Assembly: GCA_963835705.1 (NCBI GenBank)
Contig: CAWIGR010000002.1
Coordinates: 1-64,000 of the forward strand
Source: JACVRW01 sp963835705
Lineage (GTDB): Bacteria > Actinomycetota > Thermoleophilia > Solirubrobacterales > Thermoleophilaceae
Reading direction: 5' to 3'
DNA length: 64,000 bases
The notes beneath the pieces were generated by a model. It made no database searches and was not told where the DNA came from. It was given only the letters and a program-made list of their open reading frames with translations. Below are positions 45,801 to 54,175 of the stretch, in pieces. The position numbers and the translations under genes were made by a program. Each line of letters begins with the position of its first letter. Within the stretch, counting starts at the first letter, position 1.

Positions 45801-47418
45801 CGACGCGCGAGACCGTTACCACGTGCAACTGCGGATCCTGTGGCAGCACGGGATCGGCGAGGCGCTCGTTGCGCTCGGGCTCGCTCTGGTCGGTCGAGGG
45901 GTTCTCGTAGGTGTGCTCGAGCGTGAGCCCCGGGTGCGAAGCCGAGAGGCTCCAGCCGGACCAGCCGAAGAGCTGCTCGTGGACGTAGACCTTGCCGTCC
46001 TGCGTACCGGCGGTCTCCTGCACGGTGCCGCTCTGGATCCAGCCCTCCTCGTTCACCTCGAACGGCTGCAGGCCCTCGACGCGCACCTCGCTGATGCGCT
46101 CGTGCAGGCTGAACCAGGCCCGCGCCGTGTCGTCCCACACCTCGACGCGCATTCCGCGCGCGACGTCCTCGGTGTGCAGCAACGGCGCGTTCGCGCCGGC
46201 GAGCGCGGGCTCCGTCGTGGTGGCGGCCCGCCCCTGCCGTTGGGCCAACTGATTGGAGTGGCCAGTCCGGGCGACACCAAACCCGTGCCCCTTCAGCGTC
46301 GGCGGCGCCGCGTTGGCAGGCTCTTCCTTGTTTTCCTGGGCAACCAGCCGCGGTGCCGTCCACAGGTAGCGATCGAGCTTCAGCGCACTGGCATCGGGGT
46401 CCAGATCGAGGACGGTGAAGCGCTCAGCGTCGCCGACCCGCAGCCGCCCGTCGCGCCAGTCGCCGCCGTCGAGGCCGACCGTGACGAGGTCGTCCCCGAC
46501 AGCGCGGCAGAGCACTCGGGTCGGCAGGGTCAGGTCGCCGGCGCCGGCGAGTGCGATCGAGGCGGTCAGCCACTCGGCTTGGCGGAGCCTGTGCGGCTCG
46601 TCGACGGAGAGGTCGATTATGAGCCCGAGCCGGCGCAGCAGAGCGGGCTGGTCGCCGAGCAGGGTCAGGCGCTCGTGGAAGTCGCGCTCGGCCACAGCCA
46701 GCCGCGGGCTCGTGGTGTCGGGGCGTGCCTTGTACTCCTGCTCGGACTCCGGACGCTCGAAGAAACGGCGCGCTCTGTGCAGGTCGCCCAGCACGCTCAG
46801 GAAGCCGATGAGCTCCGGGGCGACATCGGCGAACTCCGCGCCCCCGGCGGCTCCGACCAGCGTCGCGCCCGTGGGGATCGAATGCATCCCGTTATTCGTG
46901 GCACGGTCGAAGCGCTCGGTCGCGAGCGACTCGTCGTACACGATCTCCCGGTTGTGTCCGATGTGGAATGCGCGGATTTCGCGCACGATCTCCTGCATGA
47001 CGGCCCCGACCGGGCTGCGCTTCGGCGCCGGGGGATCGAGCGGCGAGACCAGGAACGTGGCCATGTGCAAGGCCTGGGCGATCCGCGGGCCGCTCTCAGC
47101 CGGATAGCTCTGCAGCGTGCGACCGTGCAGCGAGCCGCTTTCCCACCCCCGCACCGGCGTCGACGGCGGAAAGATCGCCTCCCAGTAGCGCGGGTCGTCG
47201 GGCAGGGTCGCCTCGAGCGCGTAGGAGTGCCCCGATTGGTCGGTGAGCTTGATCGTCGTGCCCGGATCGGCCACCGCTTCGGCCCAGCGCACGACGGGCT
47301 CGAAGTCGGCCAGCTTCCCGTCGGGGGAAAGGCGCGGCGAGATGAAGAGCGAGACGTGACGCGAAGCACCTGGGTCGGCCGTTCTCGGGAGGGCCACGAC
47401 GGTGTAGTTGATGGGCAT
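42817..47418 (-). CDS. Giant protein of unknown function (1533 aa)
   Basis: Unbroken frame of 1533 codons from ATG 47418; AGGAGAG precedes it. The start MPINYTVVALPRTADPGASR has no signal peptide or membrane helix. The protein looks beta-rich with several repeated Ig/Fn3-like stretches, for instance RVLTLTAARGNGDTGVSFSG and VEVEATWTQQEDDVAQ. A motif near residue 1140, FGDTRHRVVEYRCRATTRFR-EYF, stands out. It has few cysteines. I could not name a family. The next gene upstream, also giant, ends 10 bases before, so the two are cotranscribed. They are divergent from an ECF sigma gene. Confidence 0.85.
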   Translation of the reverse strand: MPINYTVVALPRTADPGASRHVSLFISPRLSPDGKLADFEPVVRWAEAVADPGTTIKLTDQSGHSYALEATLPDDPRYWEAIFPPSTPVRGWESGSLHGRTLQSYPAESGPRIAQALHMATFLVSPLDPPAPKRSPVGAVMQEIVREIRAFHIGHNREIVYDESLATERFDRATNNGMHSIPTGATLVGAAGGAEFADVAPELIGFLSVLGDLHRARRFFERPESEQEYKARPDTTSPRLAVAERDFHERLTLLGDQPALLRRLGLIIDLSVDEPHRLRQAEWLTASIALAGAGDLTLPTRVLCRAVGDDLVTVGLDGGDWRDGRLRVGDAERFTVLDLDPDASALKLDRYLWTAPRLVAQENKEEPANAAPPTLKGHGFGVARTGHSNQLAQRQGRAATTTEPALAGANAPLLHTEDVARGMRVEVWDDTARAWFSLHERISEVRVEGLQPFEVNEEGWIQSGTVQETAGTQDGKVYVHEQLFGWSGWSLSASHPGLTLEHTYENPSTDQSEPERNERLADPVLPQDPQLHVVTVSRVAKGTLPRLRYGRLYSLRAWAVDLAGGSPEHMLAGRLGGPPDSSLLEAAEVRVGTPGPSVSGSDDLARLLLGRATGFAPVDPAPAALGVLPRELDRVLAPGDDEVRAVLVARTDRRLRDLAARGPAPSRRLVLERVLSPLLSGRQPIVADPAGWNAEALAAAIGDRPAGDPIEDLELLLDTATPLRPLLRWHPADPPVLVPRAAYTEGESLRRLVVRSGVMTTRDPELGDTISVTDVGTWAAAASAARPGVSVDYPGTCERHVAPPKISQFEAELQGGFDAAMSPAAGAAERRRAVLVARREAGSFLDTTIPSIDDPAGVTPLPGVRLVDPPGADGELPTIETLRRGDPLASGQYVVHDTDDAVLPYLPDRMVRGVSMVFPDAGRDRPLTPPLSIEGTTADYRGLDDWPDVRPYRIVFSAGRPLAARVSGRTIPISLPPADTLRVRLSSSLDRDKLGLFGFWRSLPEEVQVQTQAREIAADGWLWALTPSEDLMFIHAVPKPLAAARVLTLTAARGNGDTGVSFSGAVDVHGPSTDRVEVEATWTQQEDDVAQPGPDHVDPPARHAVACTLPILDFEDIAILGPVEMNVDVPGVGTFRIHPARHEFGDTRHRVVEYRCRATTRFREYFDAALLADPDDRSVLGPVRRVSIPSSARPAKPSVRQVLPMFRWEEETELEQPFGLRRRRRAGVRIYLDRPWYSSGDGELLGVVLGELGDEGDRADATSQWGADPVWHGGGPNRRAIHLELDQLFTVIGRELPARPVRPVAQLPLVDLVREPTAGVLGYRPEYDPTRRLWFVDIAIDPGAAIWPFLRLVVARYQPESIPGKHLSPLLRCDYVQVPLERTATLTRPDNRTARVVLSGPVGYRGAAGLETADTATAAGLDEIRKRINANRNVYARLERRSKSIASDLGWEYVDSVLLPIEGFDPKTLTATRVGEFKLPRSIPARRPRANSQWRVTIVETELLPADVLESGGWISPGGPLMPRDVYLDHLPV

Positions 47419-47428
47419 CGCCGCTCTC

Positions 47429-50400
47429 CTAGGCGAACGCGTCGCAGTATTCGTCCCAGCGAGGGGCGCTGCCGTCGGCCGCGACCTCCATGAGCTCGGC
47501 GAACGTGGGGTCGCCGTTGGCTCCCGCGAAGCGCCGCTCGGCGGACACCGACACGCTGGTTGAGAACATGAACACCTCGACCTCGATCGTGATCGTGGCG
47601 CGACCGACCATCTTGCCCGTGTCGAACTCGTAGAGAAGCTCGAGTGCGAGCTCGATCGACGCGGAGATGAGGCCCAGTACGTCGACCTCGCCACGCAGGC
47701 GGAAGTAGCCCGTGAGCGAGCCCCCCTGGCCCTCGAGGCGCAGGTAGATGCCGAGCATCGCCTCGATCGATCCGGAGGCGACGCCGAGGTCGACGGCGAG
47801 CCGCGCGCCCGCCTCGAGCGACAGCTCGAGCAGCTCGAGGCCCTGCGGGTTCACGCGCACGCCGAGGAATCCGCCGCCGCCGATGAAGCCGACCGTCAGC
47901 CCGAACGGCCGCTCGCGCGTGCAGAAGTTGAAGCCGACGGCCACCGACTTTCCGAGGAACGGGACGTTGCAATCGGCGCCGAGGCTGATGTTCTGCAGCG
48001 CGAAGACGCCGACGGCGACATTCGGGAGCCCGAGCGTGAAGCCCGCCCGTGCCCCTGAGGGCGAGACCTCGAGGAACGGCGGATCGCTGAAGCCGTCGAG
48101 CGGGATCAGCTCCTTGAGCGTCTCGACGAACGAGAGCGGGCCAATGAACTCGATCCCGCCGAAGACGACGTCGACGTCGGGTTTTCCGGATGAGCCGGCC
48201 CGGAATGCGAGCCGGTCGAAGTCCATCCGCATCAGCGACGCCGGCGGCACGAGGGTGAGCGAGAAGTCGGCCAGCTCGGCAACGGCGTCGAAGCGCGCCC
48301 CTGTCTTCGCGCCGGCCCGCGCCTCGACTTGCACGCGCAGCGGCTCGCGCGCCTCGAACACGGTCTCGCCCGCGATCTGGAACGGCTCGATCGGCGTCGT
48401 CCAATCGAGCTTTGCCCGCACCTCGAGGTTCTCGGGATCGAGTCCCTCGATGAGTGCCATCACCTGGTCGATGGTGCGGGCGACCCCGGCCGCGTCGGCG
48501 AGATACGGCTGCACGCCGCGAAGCAGCTTGTCGAGCTCGCTCCTGGCAAACGGCGACAGCGGCAGCGTGGCCACCAGCGGTGTGAGCGCGTTGACCGTCC
48601 CGGTGAATGCGCCGAGCAGCCCCTCGAGCTGCGCCGCGACCGCCCCTGGGTCGTGTGGCTGCGTCGGATCCAGCAGCGTTACGAGCGCATCCGTCAGCGC
48701 TGCCGTAGCCGCCGCGAGGTCGTCGGCGTGCACCTGCAGCTCGGCCGCCTGGGCGGCTGCCCGCTGCGTAGCGGCCTCGAGCGAGGCGAGATCGGCGAGC
48801 AGTCCCTGCGCAGGCCCGAGCGCCTCGGTCACGAACTTCGGCGCCTGGTCGAGGCCAAGCGCGGGCAGCAGGTCGCTGAGCTTGAAGAGCCCGAAGAGCT
48901 TCGGCAGCGCGTTGCCGAGCAGGGCAACGGGATCGAACGTCCCGTCCAGCGCGCCGCCGAGGTCACCGACGGTGCCGAGACGCCTCGTGAGGCCTGCGAT
49001 CTGCTGCGAGGGGTCGACGAAGCCGCCCGAGCGCTCCGTGCTGCCGAAGCTGACCTTCGGAAGCGTCGCCGGCAGCGGGATGGGACGGTCGGTCACCCGA
49101 GCCGAGTCGACCACCTGAAGGAAGAGGTCGGCGGCGTTCGCGCCGCTTCCCGGCGTGGCCGGGAAGCCGGAGGCTGCGTAGTTCGGGTGGTAGTTGACGT
49201 GGAAAGTCGCGGGGGCGGGTGTGAGCAGCCGGCTGGTCGCCGGGACGATCTCGGCGGCGCGCAGCCGCGGCTGCAGCCACCGCCCGGCGCCTACGCCTGC
49301 CTGGCCCTCGAGCGTCGCGTCGAGCCGGAGGGTGCGCACCTCGGCACTCGTGTCACCGGGCCGGATGCTCGGCGCGAACGCGATTCGCTGGCCGTCGATC
49401 GGCACCTGCGCGCGCGCGTCGGGCCGGTACGTGAGGTCGGCGGACATCACCGACGCGTTCGGCTTCAGGACCTCGGACGCGTCGAGGAACAGCAGCGGCA
49501 TCCCCACCCGCGCGTGCCGTCCGTCGTGGTCGACGGTCTCGACGGTGAAGGTCATGTTCCGCCCGTCGGGGAGCATCGGCCAGAACCGCAACGAGCCGGG
49601 GGGCGGCTCGGCGAGGGGCGGCGTCACGAGCGTGAGGAACCGAACGCGCGTGAACGGCAGGTTGAAGACACCGTGGGTGCGCTCCGGCTCGGCGACGACG
49701 ATGAAGTAGCGCTGGTACAGGCGCGCGACCGGTTCGAGGGGCGTGCGGATCTTGCGCTCGGTCTGCCTGATGAGCACGGCCTTGTGGCCGAGCGGATACA
49801 GGAAGCCGACGTAGACGACCTGTACGAACTGGTCGCGGCCCATCGGCGCCACGTGGTCCCAGGACTTGATCGCCTGGGCGACCCCGCGCTCCGCGTAGCG
49901 CTCGGCGTCCCAGCCTCCGTGCACGTCGAGCCAGCTGCCGAGCGCGGAGAGCGAGAGTCCCTTGACCTCGACCGGCTCCGGAGCGACGTCACCGAGGCGG
50001 TGAGACAGCGTCTCGGCGCTCTGGAGCACGAGCAGCCAGCGATCCCGCGGGCTGAGCGACGTGCGAAACGGCCCGAGATCGCCGGGGCTCGGCGGCTGCT
50101 CGGGCGCCTCGCGCTCTCGGGCCCAAATCGCGCGCACGATCCGCTGGCGGTCGGCACGCTCGTCGATTGACACGCTCGCGGCGCCGTCCGTGGCCTCCTC
50201 CACCCGCCGAACGCCGAGGCGCGTGTGCCACAACTCGATCCGCTCGCGCCCGGTCGCGGGCTCGAGCGGGTCGATCGCGTCCGCGGGGCCCACCGGCGTG
50301 TCGGCGTGGGTGAAGCCTTCCACGGCGCTCGGGCTGAGGACCAGGCGCCATGGCGCCTCGATCGCGGTCTCGTCGGCTCGGGGCGCGCGCGCCTGCACGG

Positions 50401-51256
50401 GTCGCCGCGGCCGCTGGTACGGGCCGGCCACGACCAGGCCTCCCGGACCGAGCAGCGGGCGGTCGGACATCCCGGGCCGTCCAGCGGCCGGCTCGGCCGA
50501 GGCGCGCCGGATGTCCGGCGCCGCCTGGAGGGCAAGGCGCACGCGCAGCGCGCGCAACGTCGCCGAGCCGCGCAGCACGTCATCGACGCCGAGGGGCGCG
50601 CCCGCAGCGGGGGCCTGGCGGCCCGCGGCGAGCACGGGGCCGATCGCGCTCTCGGCAAGGACAAGGCCACCCGGGAGGTGCAGGTGGCCGAGGAGATCGC
50701 GGAGCCTTGGGCGTGCGTCGGGCCGCGGCGTCCCCGCCGGCACCACCACGAGCGGGAGACGGCGCATCGCCGCGAGCACTCCCTCGCTGCTGAAGTCGAT
50801 CTCCTCGTCGGCCGGCACGGCGAAGACGAGCCGGCTGAACTGCGCGAAGCGGGCCGCGGCGAGCTCGTGGCGCGGCGGCGTGGGGTCGGTGTCGAGCCAC
50901 GCCTGCTCGCCGATGTGCTGTGGCGCAAACCGCACGATCAGCCGGGCCGTGCCGGCCACGCCTTCCACGACGAGCCGCGGGCCGGCGTCCCCCGCGGTCT
51001 CGAGACGCATCCCACGCGCGTCGACCTCGAGCACCACCAGGTCCCGTGCCCGCCGCACCACAAAGCTCAAGCCCGGCGCGGCCGCGTCGGCGTCCGCCGC
51101 CGCCGGCCGTGCGTCACCTGCAATCAGCTCGGTCAGACGATCGGCGGCCTCGACCTCGGACGTGAACACCGACGCCCGCCGGGCCGAGCTGCCCATTCGC
51201 CTGCGAGCCGCCGGTCCGATGAACGTTCCTTCCGTGGGGGCCAGGCGACCGTACAT
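47429..51256 (-). CDS. Giant protein of unknown function (1275 aa)
   Basis: Unbroken frame; ATG 51256 is the likely start (TTG 51277 is in frame). Three zones: an N-terminal mixed part (LIVRFAPQHIGEQAWLDTDP, PLVVVPAGTPRPDARPR), a helical coiled stretch near residues 790-950 (LASLEAATQRAAAQAAELQV), and a C-terminal glycine-rich beta part (residues 1000-1275; GFIGGGGFLGVRVNPQGLEL, GYFRLRGEVDVLGLISASIE). No signal or membrane helix is seen. The last zone resembles repeated beta-sheet proteins with lipid-like surfaces, but no family was recognised. It is followed within 10 bases by the 1533-residue gene. Confidence 0.82.
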   Translation of the reverse strand: MYGRLAPTEGTFIGPAARRRMGSSARRASVFTSEVEAADRLTELIAGDARPAAADADAAAPGLSFVVRRARDLVVLEVDARGMRLETAGDAGPRLVVEGVAGTARLIVRFAPQHIGEQAWLDTDPTPPRHELAAARFAQFSRLVFAVPADEEIDFSSEGVLAAMRRLPLVVVPAGTPRPDARPRLRDLLGHLHLPGGLVLAESAIGPVLAAGRQAPAAGAPLGVDDVLRGSATLRALRVRLALQAAPDIRRASAEPAAGRPGMSDRPLLGPGGLVVAGPYQRPRRPVQARAPRADETAIEAPWRLVLSPSAVEGFTHADTPVGPADAIDPLEPATGRERIELWHTRLGVRRVEEATDGAASVSIDERADRQRIVRAIWAREREAPEQPPSPGDLGPFRTSLSPRDRWLLVLQSAETLSHRLGDVAPEPVEVKGLSLSALGSWLDVHGGWDAERYAERGVAQAIKSWDHVAPMGRDQFVQVVYVGFLYPLGHKAVLIRQTERKIRTPLEPVARLYQRYFIVVAEPERTHGVFNLPFTRVRFLTLVTPPLAEPPPGSLRFWPMLPDGRNMTFTVETVDHDGRHARVGMPLLFLDASEVLKPNASVMSADLTYRPDARAQVPIDGQRIAFAPSIRPGDTSAEVRTLRLDATLEGQAGVGAGRWLQPRLRAAEIVPATSRLLTPAPATFHVNYHPNYAASGFPATPGSGANAADLFLQVVDSARVTDRPIPLPATLPKVSFGSTERSGGFVDPSQQIAGLTRRLGTVGDLGGALDGTFDPVALLGNALPKLFGLFKLSDLLPALGLDQAPKFVTEALGPAQGLLADLASLEAATQRAAAQAAELQVHADDLAAATAALTDALVTLLDPTQPHDPGAVAAQLEGLLGAFTGTVNALTPLVATLPLSPFARSELDKLLRGVQPYLADAAGVARTIDQVMALIEGLDPENLEVRAKLDWTTPIEPFQIAGETVFEAREPLRVQVEARAGAKTGARFDAVAELADFSLTLVPPASLMRMDFDRLAFRAGSSGKPDVDVVFGGIEFIGPLSFVETLKELIPLDGFSDPPFLEVSPSGARAGFTLGLPNVAVGVFALQNISLGADCNVPFLGKSVAVGFNFCTRERPFGLTVGFIGGGGFLGVRVNPQGLELLELSLEAGARLAVDLGVASGSIEAMLGIYLRLEGQGGSLTGYFRLRGEVDVLGLISASIELALELLYEFDTGKMVGRATITIEVEVFMFSTSVSVSAERRFAGANGDPTFAELMEVAADGSAPRWDEYCDAFA

Positions 51257-51329
51257 GGCCGGGTGCGCGAGGTGCAACCCCCCGCTGCCGGGGCCTCCGG
51301 CGCCGAGGCCCCGGCGAGCGCAGCTGCTG

Positions 51330-51596
51330 CTAGCCCCCGCCGCCGGGGGCCACGCCGTGCGGCTGAGGGGCCGACTCGGGCCTGCCCGTGTTGGGGCTGA
51401 AGCCGCCGTAGTCGATCGAATGGATCGACTTGGCGGAGCTCGTGTCGGTGGCATCGTTTGCGTTGTTGACCAGGACCACAAGTGCGACGGTCAGCGCCAC
51501 GACGGCGACGATCGCGACGCCGAGCAGCGTTCGCACCAACGTGTAGCGGGACCGGAGAACGACTGCGTGGGGCTGTCCGGGGAATGCCTGTTCCAT
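51330..51596 (-). CDS. Small single-helix membrane protein with a conserved-looking tail
   Basis: 88 residues from ATG 51596. It has one membrane helix (LVRTLLGVAIVAVVALTVAL) then a short outside part, SAKSIHSIDYGGFSPNTGRP followed by ESAPQPHGVAPGGGG. The tail looks like a designed contact peptide rather than random sequence. It precedes the two giant genes by 73 bases on the same strand. It may be their membrane anchor or a small regulator; that is inference. No known family was recognised. Confidence 0.65.
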   Translation of the reverse strand: MEQAFPGQPHAVVLRSRYTLVRTLLGVAIVAVVALTVALVVLVNNANDATDTSSAKSIHSIDYGGFSPNTGRPESAPQPHGVAPGGGG

Positions 51597-51667
51597 GACT
51601 GTTCCTGTCTGAGTTCGCTGGGGTGCGCGCCGATAGGGCCCGTCTCGGTCGCTCACCCGGAATTCGC

Positions 51668-51692
51668 ACACGGTCGCGAGGTGTGACCGTGT
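51668..51692. promoter_or_regulatory. Inverted repeat in the divergent promoter region of the ECF locus
   Basis: ACACGGTC (51668-51675) and GACCGTGT (51685-51692) form an 8-base inverted repeat with a 9-base spacer. It lies in the 183-base space between the small membrane gene (minus) and the ECF sigma gene (plus), a natural place for an operator serving both. It has not been tied to a regulator. Confidence 0.4.
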
Positions 51693-51779
51693 CCCTACTC
51701 GGGCGGTGGCAGGCGGCGGGTACGCGGAGTAAGGTCGGTCACAAGAAGCGTCCGGCTGCGATATCCCGGTCGAGGAAGC

Positions 51780-52322
51780 ATGGGCACGGCCGCCACTGAC
51801 GAGGAGCTTCTCATCCAACAGGATGCGGCTTCGTTCGAGCTCTTCTACGACCGCTACTTCGAGCGCCTTCTGACCTTTTTCTCACGCCGCACGCCCGACG
51901 CCGAGCTTGCCGCGGACTTGACGGCCGAGACGTTCGCGGCGGCGCTGGCCGCCCGCAGGCGTTATCGCCGGCGGCGCGGGCGGGCGGATTCGTGGCTGTT
52001 CGCGATCGCCTACCACAAGCTGGCCGACGCCCAGCGGCGCGGCTGCGCCGAGGATCGCGCCCGCAGACGGCTGGGCATCGAGCGCATCGAGCTCACGGAC
52101 GAGGACATCGCGCGCATCGAACGGCTGGGGCAGGCGGACTCCGTTGCCGCGCTCGTGCAGGAGCTACCCGCCGACCAGCAACAGGCCATCCGGGCACATG
52201 TGATCGAGGAACGTTCCTACGGGGAGATTGCGGTGGAGTTCGAGACGACCGAGGCGGTCGTGCGCAAGCGCGTCAGTCGTGGGCTGGCGGCGATCCGCAA
52301 GCGGCTGGGGGGAGTGTTCTGA
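51780..52322 (+). CDS. ECF-type RNA polymerase sigma factor
   Basis: 180 residues with regions 2 and 4 only. Region 2: FELFYDRYFERLLTFFSRRT, LAADLTAETFAAALAARRRY, SWLFAIAYHKLADAQRRG. Region 4: LVQELPADQQQAIRAHVIEE, RSYGEIAVEFETTEAVVRKR, VSRGLAAIRKRL. The stop overlaps the next start (TGATG), so it is coupled with the propeller protein, its probable anti-sigma factor. The region 2-4 linker is longer than usual (about 30 residues). Confidence 0.92.
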   Translation: MGTAATDEELLIQQDAASFELFYDRYFERLLTFFSRRTPDAELAADLTAETFAAALAARRRYRRRRGRADSWLFAIAYHKLADAQRRGCAEDRARRRLGIERIELTDEDIARIERLGQADSVAALVQELPADQQQAIRAHVIEERSYGEIAVEFETTEAVVRKRVSRGLAAIRKRLGGVF

Positions 52323-53428
52323 TGGCCTCCTTCGAGTTCGAGGCAAGCCTGCGGCTGCAGCTCAGGAAGGCCGCCGAGCGTGAGCAGCGCCGCGGCCTGC
52401 TGGCGCGATTCGCGGCGGCGGCTCGCGCCGCGCTCCCGAGCGTCGGTCACTGGGCGCTGCCCGCCGCCGCCGTGACGGCGACTGTCGCAGCGGCCATCTC
52501 CGTTGCAGCGATCTTCCTGACGTCGGACTCCGAGCAGCGCCCGGTGGCGCCGCCCGAAGTGGTGGCCGAGTTGAGATTGGCCGACTCTCTCGGCGCGACC
52601 TTCGCGGCGTTCGGCTCGGTCTGGCTGGCTGACACCAGTCGCGACGAGCTGCTGCGAGTCGAGCCCGACTCGCGCCGCGTGATCGGTCGCCTGCCCGTCG
52701 CCGGTGAGCTCGCGCTCGGCGCGGGCGCCGGCTCCCTGTGGGCACTCCAGGAAGGGGCGCCCGGCAAATTCGGTTTCCGCGGCCCTCTGCTGCGAATCGA
52801 TCCGAGCACGAATCGTGTGACCGCACGCATCCCTCTCAGAACACCGGACGGACAGCCCTTCGAAGGCTACGAGGTGCTCGCCGCACGGGACGACGTCTGG
52901 GTCGCGGGGGTGAGCGGCGCGCTGCGGGTGGACCCGCAAACCAACCGCGTTACTCAGGCCATTGCGGCACCGGACCAGCTCGTCAGCACGCACTTCGCGC
53001 TCTTGGACGGTGACTTGTGGGCCATTACCGAGGATGGGCGGCTGCTGCGCTTCGACATGCGCACGGGCAATGTCGTCAGCGACGCCCGACTCGGGCTTTC
53101 CGAGGCCTTCGACCTGAGCACCGGCCCACGCGGGTCGCTCATCGCCGTCGCGCCAGGCGAGCTCGCGCGCGTCGAGCCGTACACCGGCCGCGTTCTCTGG
53201 CGCACGGCCCTCGGCCGGCCCGTCCAGGCATGGTCCGAGGCCGGCGGCCTGATCTGGGCCCGGAGCAGCGGTCCGATGCGCGACCGCCTGACGGCACTCG
53301 ATCCCGACAGCGGCCGCGTTCTCACCAGGGTCGAGCTCGAGGACTTCGGCGGCACGGGAATCGCCGCGGTGGACGACGAACTGTGGCTCAGCACCGCCGG
53401 CGGCGACGTGGTGGTCCTTCGCCGCTAG
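52322..53428 (+). CDS. Membrane-anchored beta-propeller protein, probable anti-sigma partner
   Basis: 368 residues. An N-terminal helical cytoplasmic part (about 1-42; SFEFEASLRLQLRKAAEREQ) could hold the sigma factor. One membrane helix follows (HWALPAAAVTATVAAAISVA), then an outside beta-propeller with repeats such as FAAFGSVWLADTSRDELLRV, GAGAGSLWALQEG, LAARDDVWVAGVSGALRVDP and IAAVDDELWLSTAGGDVVVL. It is coupled to the ECF sigma gene. No zinc anti-sigma motif is seen, so the anti-sigma role is inferred from layout. Confidence 0.8.
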   Translation: MASFEFEASLRLQLRKAAEREQRRGLLARFAAAARAALPSVGHWALPAAAVTATVAAAISVAAIFLTSDSEQRPVAPPEVVAELRLADSLGATFAAFGSVWLADTSRDELLRVEPDSRRVIGRLPVAGELALGAGAGSLWALQEGAPGKFGFRGPLLRIDPSTNRVTARIPLRTPDGQPFEGYEVLAARDDVWVAGVSGALRVDPQTNRVTQAIAAPDQLVSTHFALLDGDLWAITEDGRLLRFDMRTGNVVSDARLGLSEAFDLSTGPRGSLIAVAPGELARVEPYTGRVLWRTALGRPVQAWSEAGGLIWARSSGPMRDRLTALDPDSGRVLTRVELEDFGGTGIAAVDDELWLSTAGGDVVVLRR

Positions 53429-53445
53429 GAGCAGCCACCCGCCGG

Positions 53446-53850
53446 CTAACTCGAGCGCACGGACTCGATGGCCTCGTCCGTAGTCCGGTACTCGTCCACG
53501 CGCACGATCCTGCCGCCCTCCACCCTCACCGCGTAGGTCTCGGTCATGTGAACCGTGATCCCGCTGACTCTGCCGTGCGTGCGGGCCGTCCATGGCACCA
53601 CCACCCAGTCCCCGAGATCGATGAAGGCCTCGAACTCCATGACGTCGTCGAACCGGTCTGTCCAGGCTTCGGCGATGTCGGCGGCGAAGCGACGCATGTC
53701 GTCGCGGCCGCGATAGGTGCGCGGGTTGGGCTCGTCGGCCGCCGTGGTCCACTCGATGTCCGGGTCGCTGGCCTCGAGGAAGACGTCGAGCTCGCCGCGC
53801 GCGAACGCCTCCAGGCTGCGGCGCACCGTTTCCACGTTGGCCTCGGACAA
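53446..53850 (-). CDS. SnoaL-like domain protein
   Basis: 134 residues. It starts SEANVETVRRSLEAFARGEL, then DVFLEASDPDIEWTTAADEP, YRGRDDMRRFAADIAEAWTD and MTETYAVRVEGGRIVRVDEY, the usual SnoaL order. Ligand or reaction is unknown. TTG 53850 is the only start in place. It converges on the propeller gene with a 17-base gap. Confidence 0.8.
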   Translation of the reverse strand: MSEANVETVRRSLEAFARGELDVFLEASDPDIEWTTAADEPNPRTYRGRDDMRRFAADIAEAWTDRFDDVMEFEAFIDLGDWVVVPWTARTHGRVSGITVHMTETYAVRVEGGRIVRVDEYRTTDEAIESVRSS

Positions 53851-53895
53851 GGCCTCCAGTATCGCCCGTCGCCGGCCGGCTGCCGGCCCTGCGTG

Positions 53896-54090
53896 CTACC
53901 GGGTGCCGCGCGACCAGTTGTGAATCGAGACCCGCTCGTCGCGGCCCGACGCGCTGCCGGGGCCGTAGGCGCCGGGAGCGCCGCTGTAGATCTTCCCGTG
54001 CGGATGCTCGGCGATCCCGCTGCCGCTCACCGTGTAGTAGCCGTAGATGACGCCGACCAGCATGACGAGGCTGACGATCAGGATCTCCAT
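53896..54090 (-). CDS. Small membrane protein with a conserved-looking C-terminal peptide
   Basis: 64 residues. One helix (MEILIVSLVMLVGVIYGYYT) is followed by SGSGIAEHPHGKIYSGAPGA and YGPGSASGRDERVSIHNWSR-GTR. GAAGGAG lies four bases before ATG 54090. The layout, one helix then a Gly/His-rich outside peptide, resembles the protein at 51330. No family was named. Confidence 0.7.
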   Translation of the reverse strand: MEILIVSLVMLVGVIYGYYTVSGSGIAEHPHGKIYSGAPGAYGPGSASGRDERVSIHNWSRGTR

Positions 54091-54175
54091 GACGCTCCTT
54101 CGCTCGTTCGGACCACGTGAGAGCGAGCATCTCGCGCGCGGCGAGCGCGAAGTGTGAGGTGCGTCACCGACTGGC

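Noticed and set aside
44314..47493. A 1059-codon open frame on the plus strand opposite the giant gene
   Set aside because: High GC makes antisense frames stay open. Its product is Arg/Gly/Glu-biased with no domain, while the minus frame has normal composition and a ribosome-binding site.
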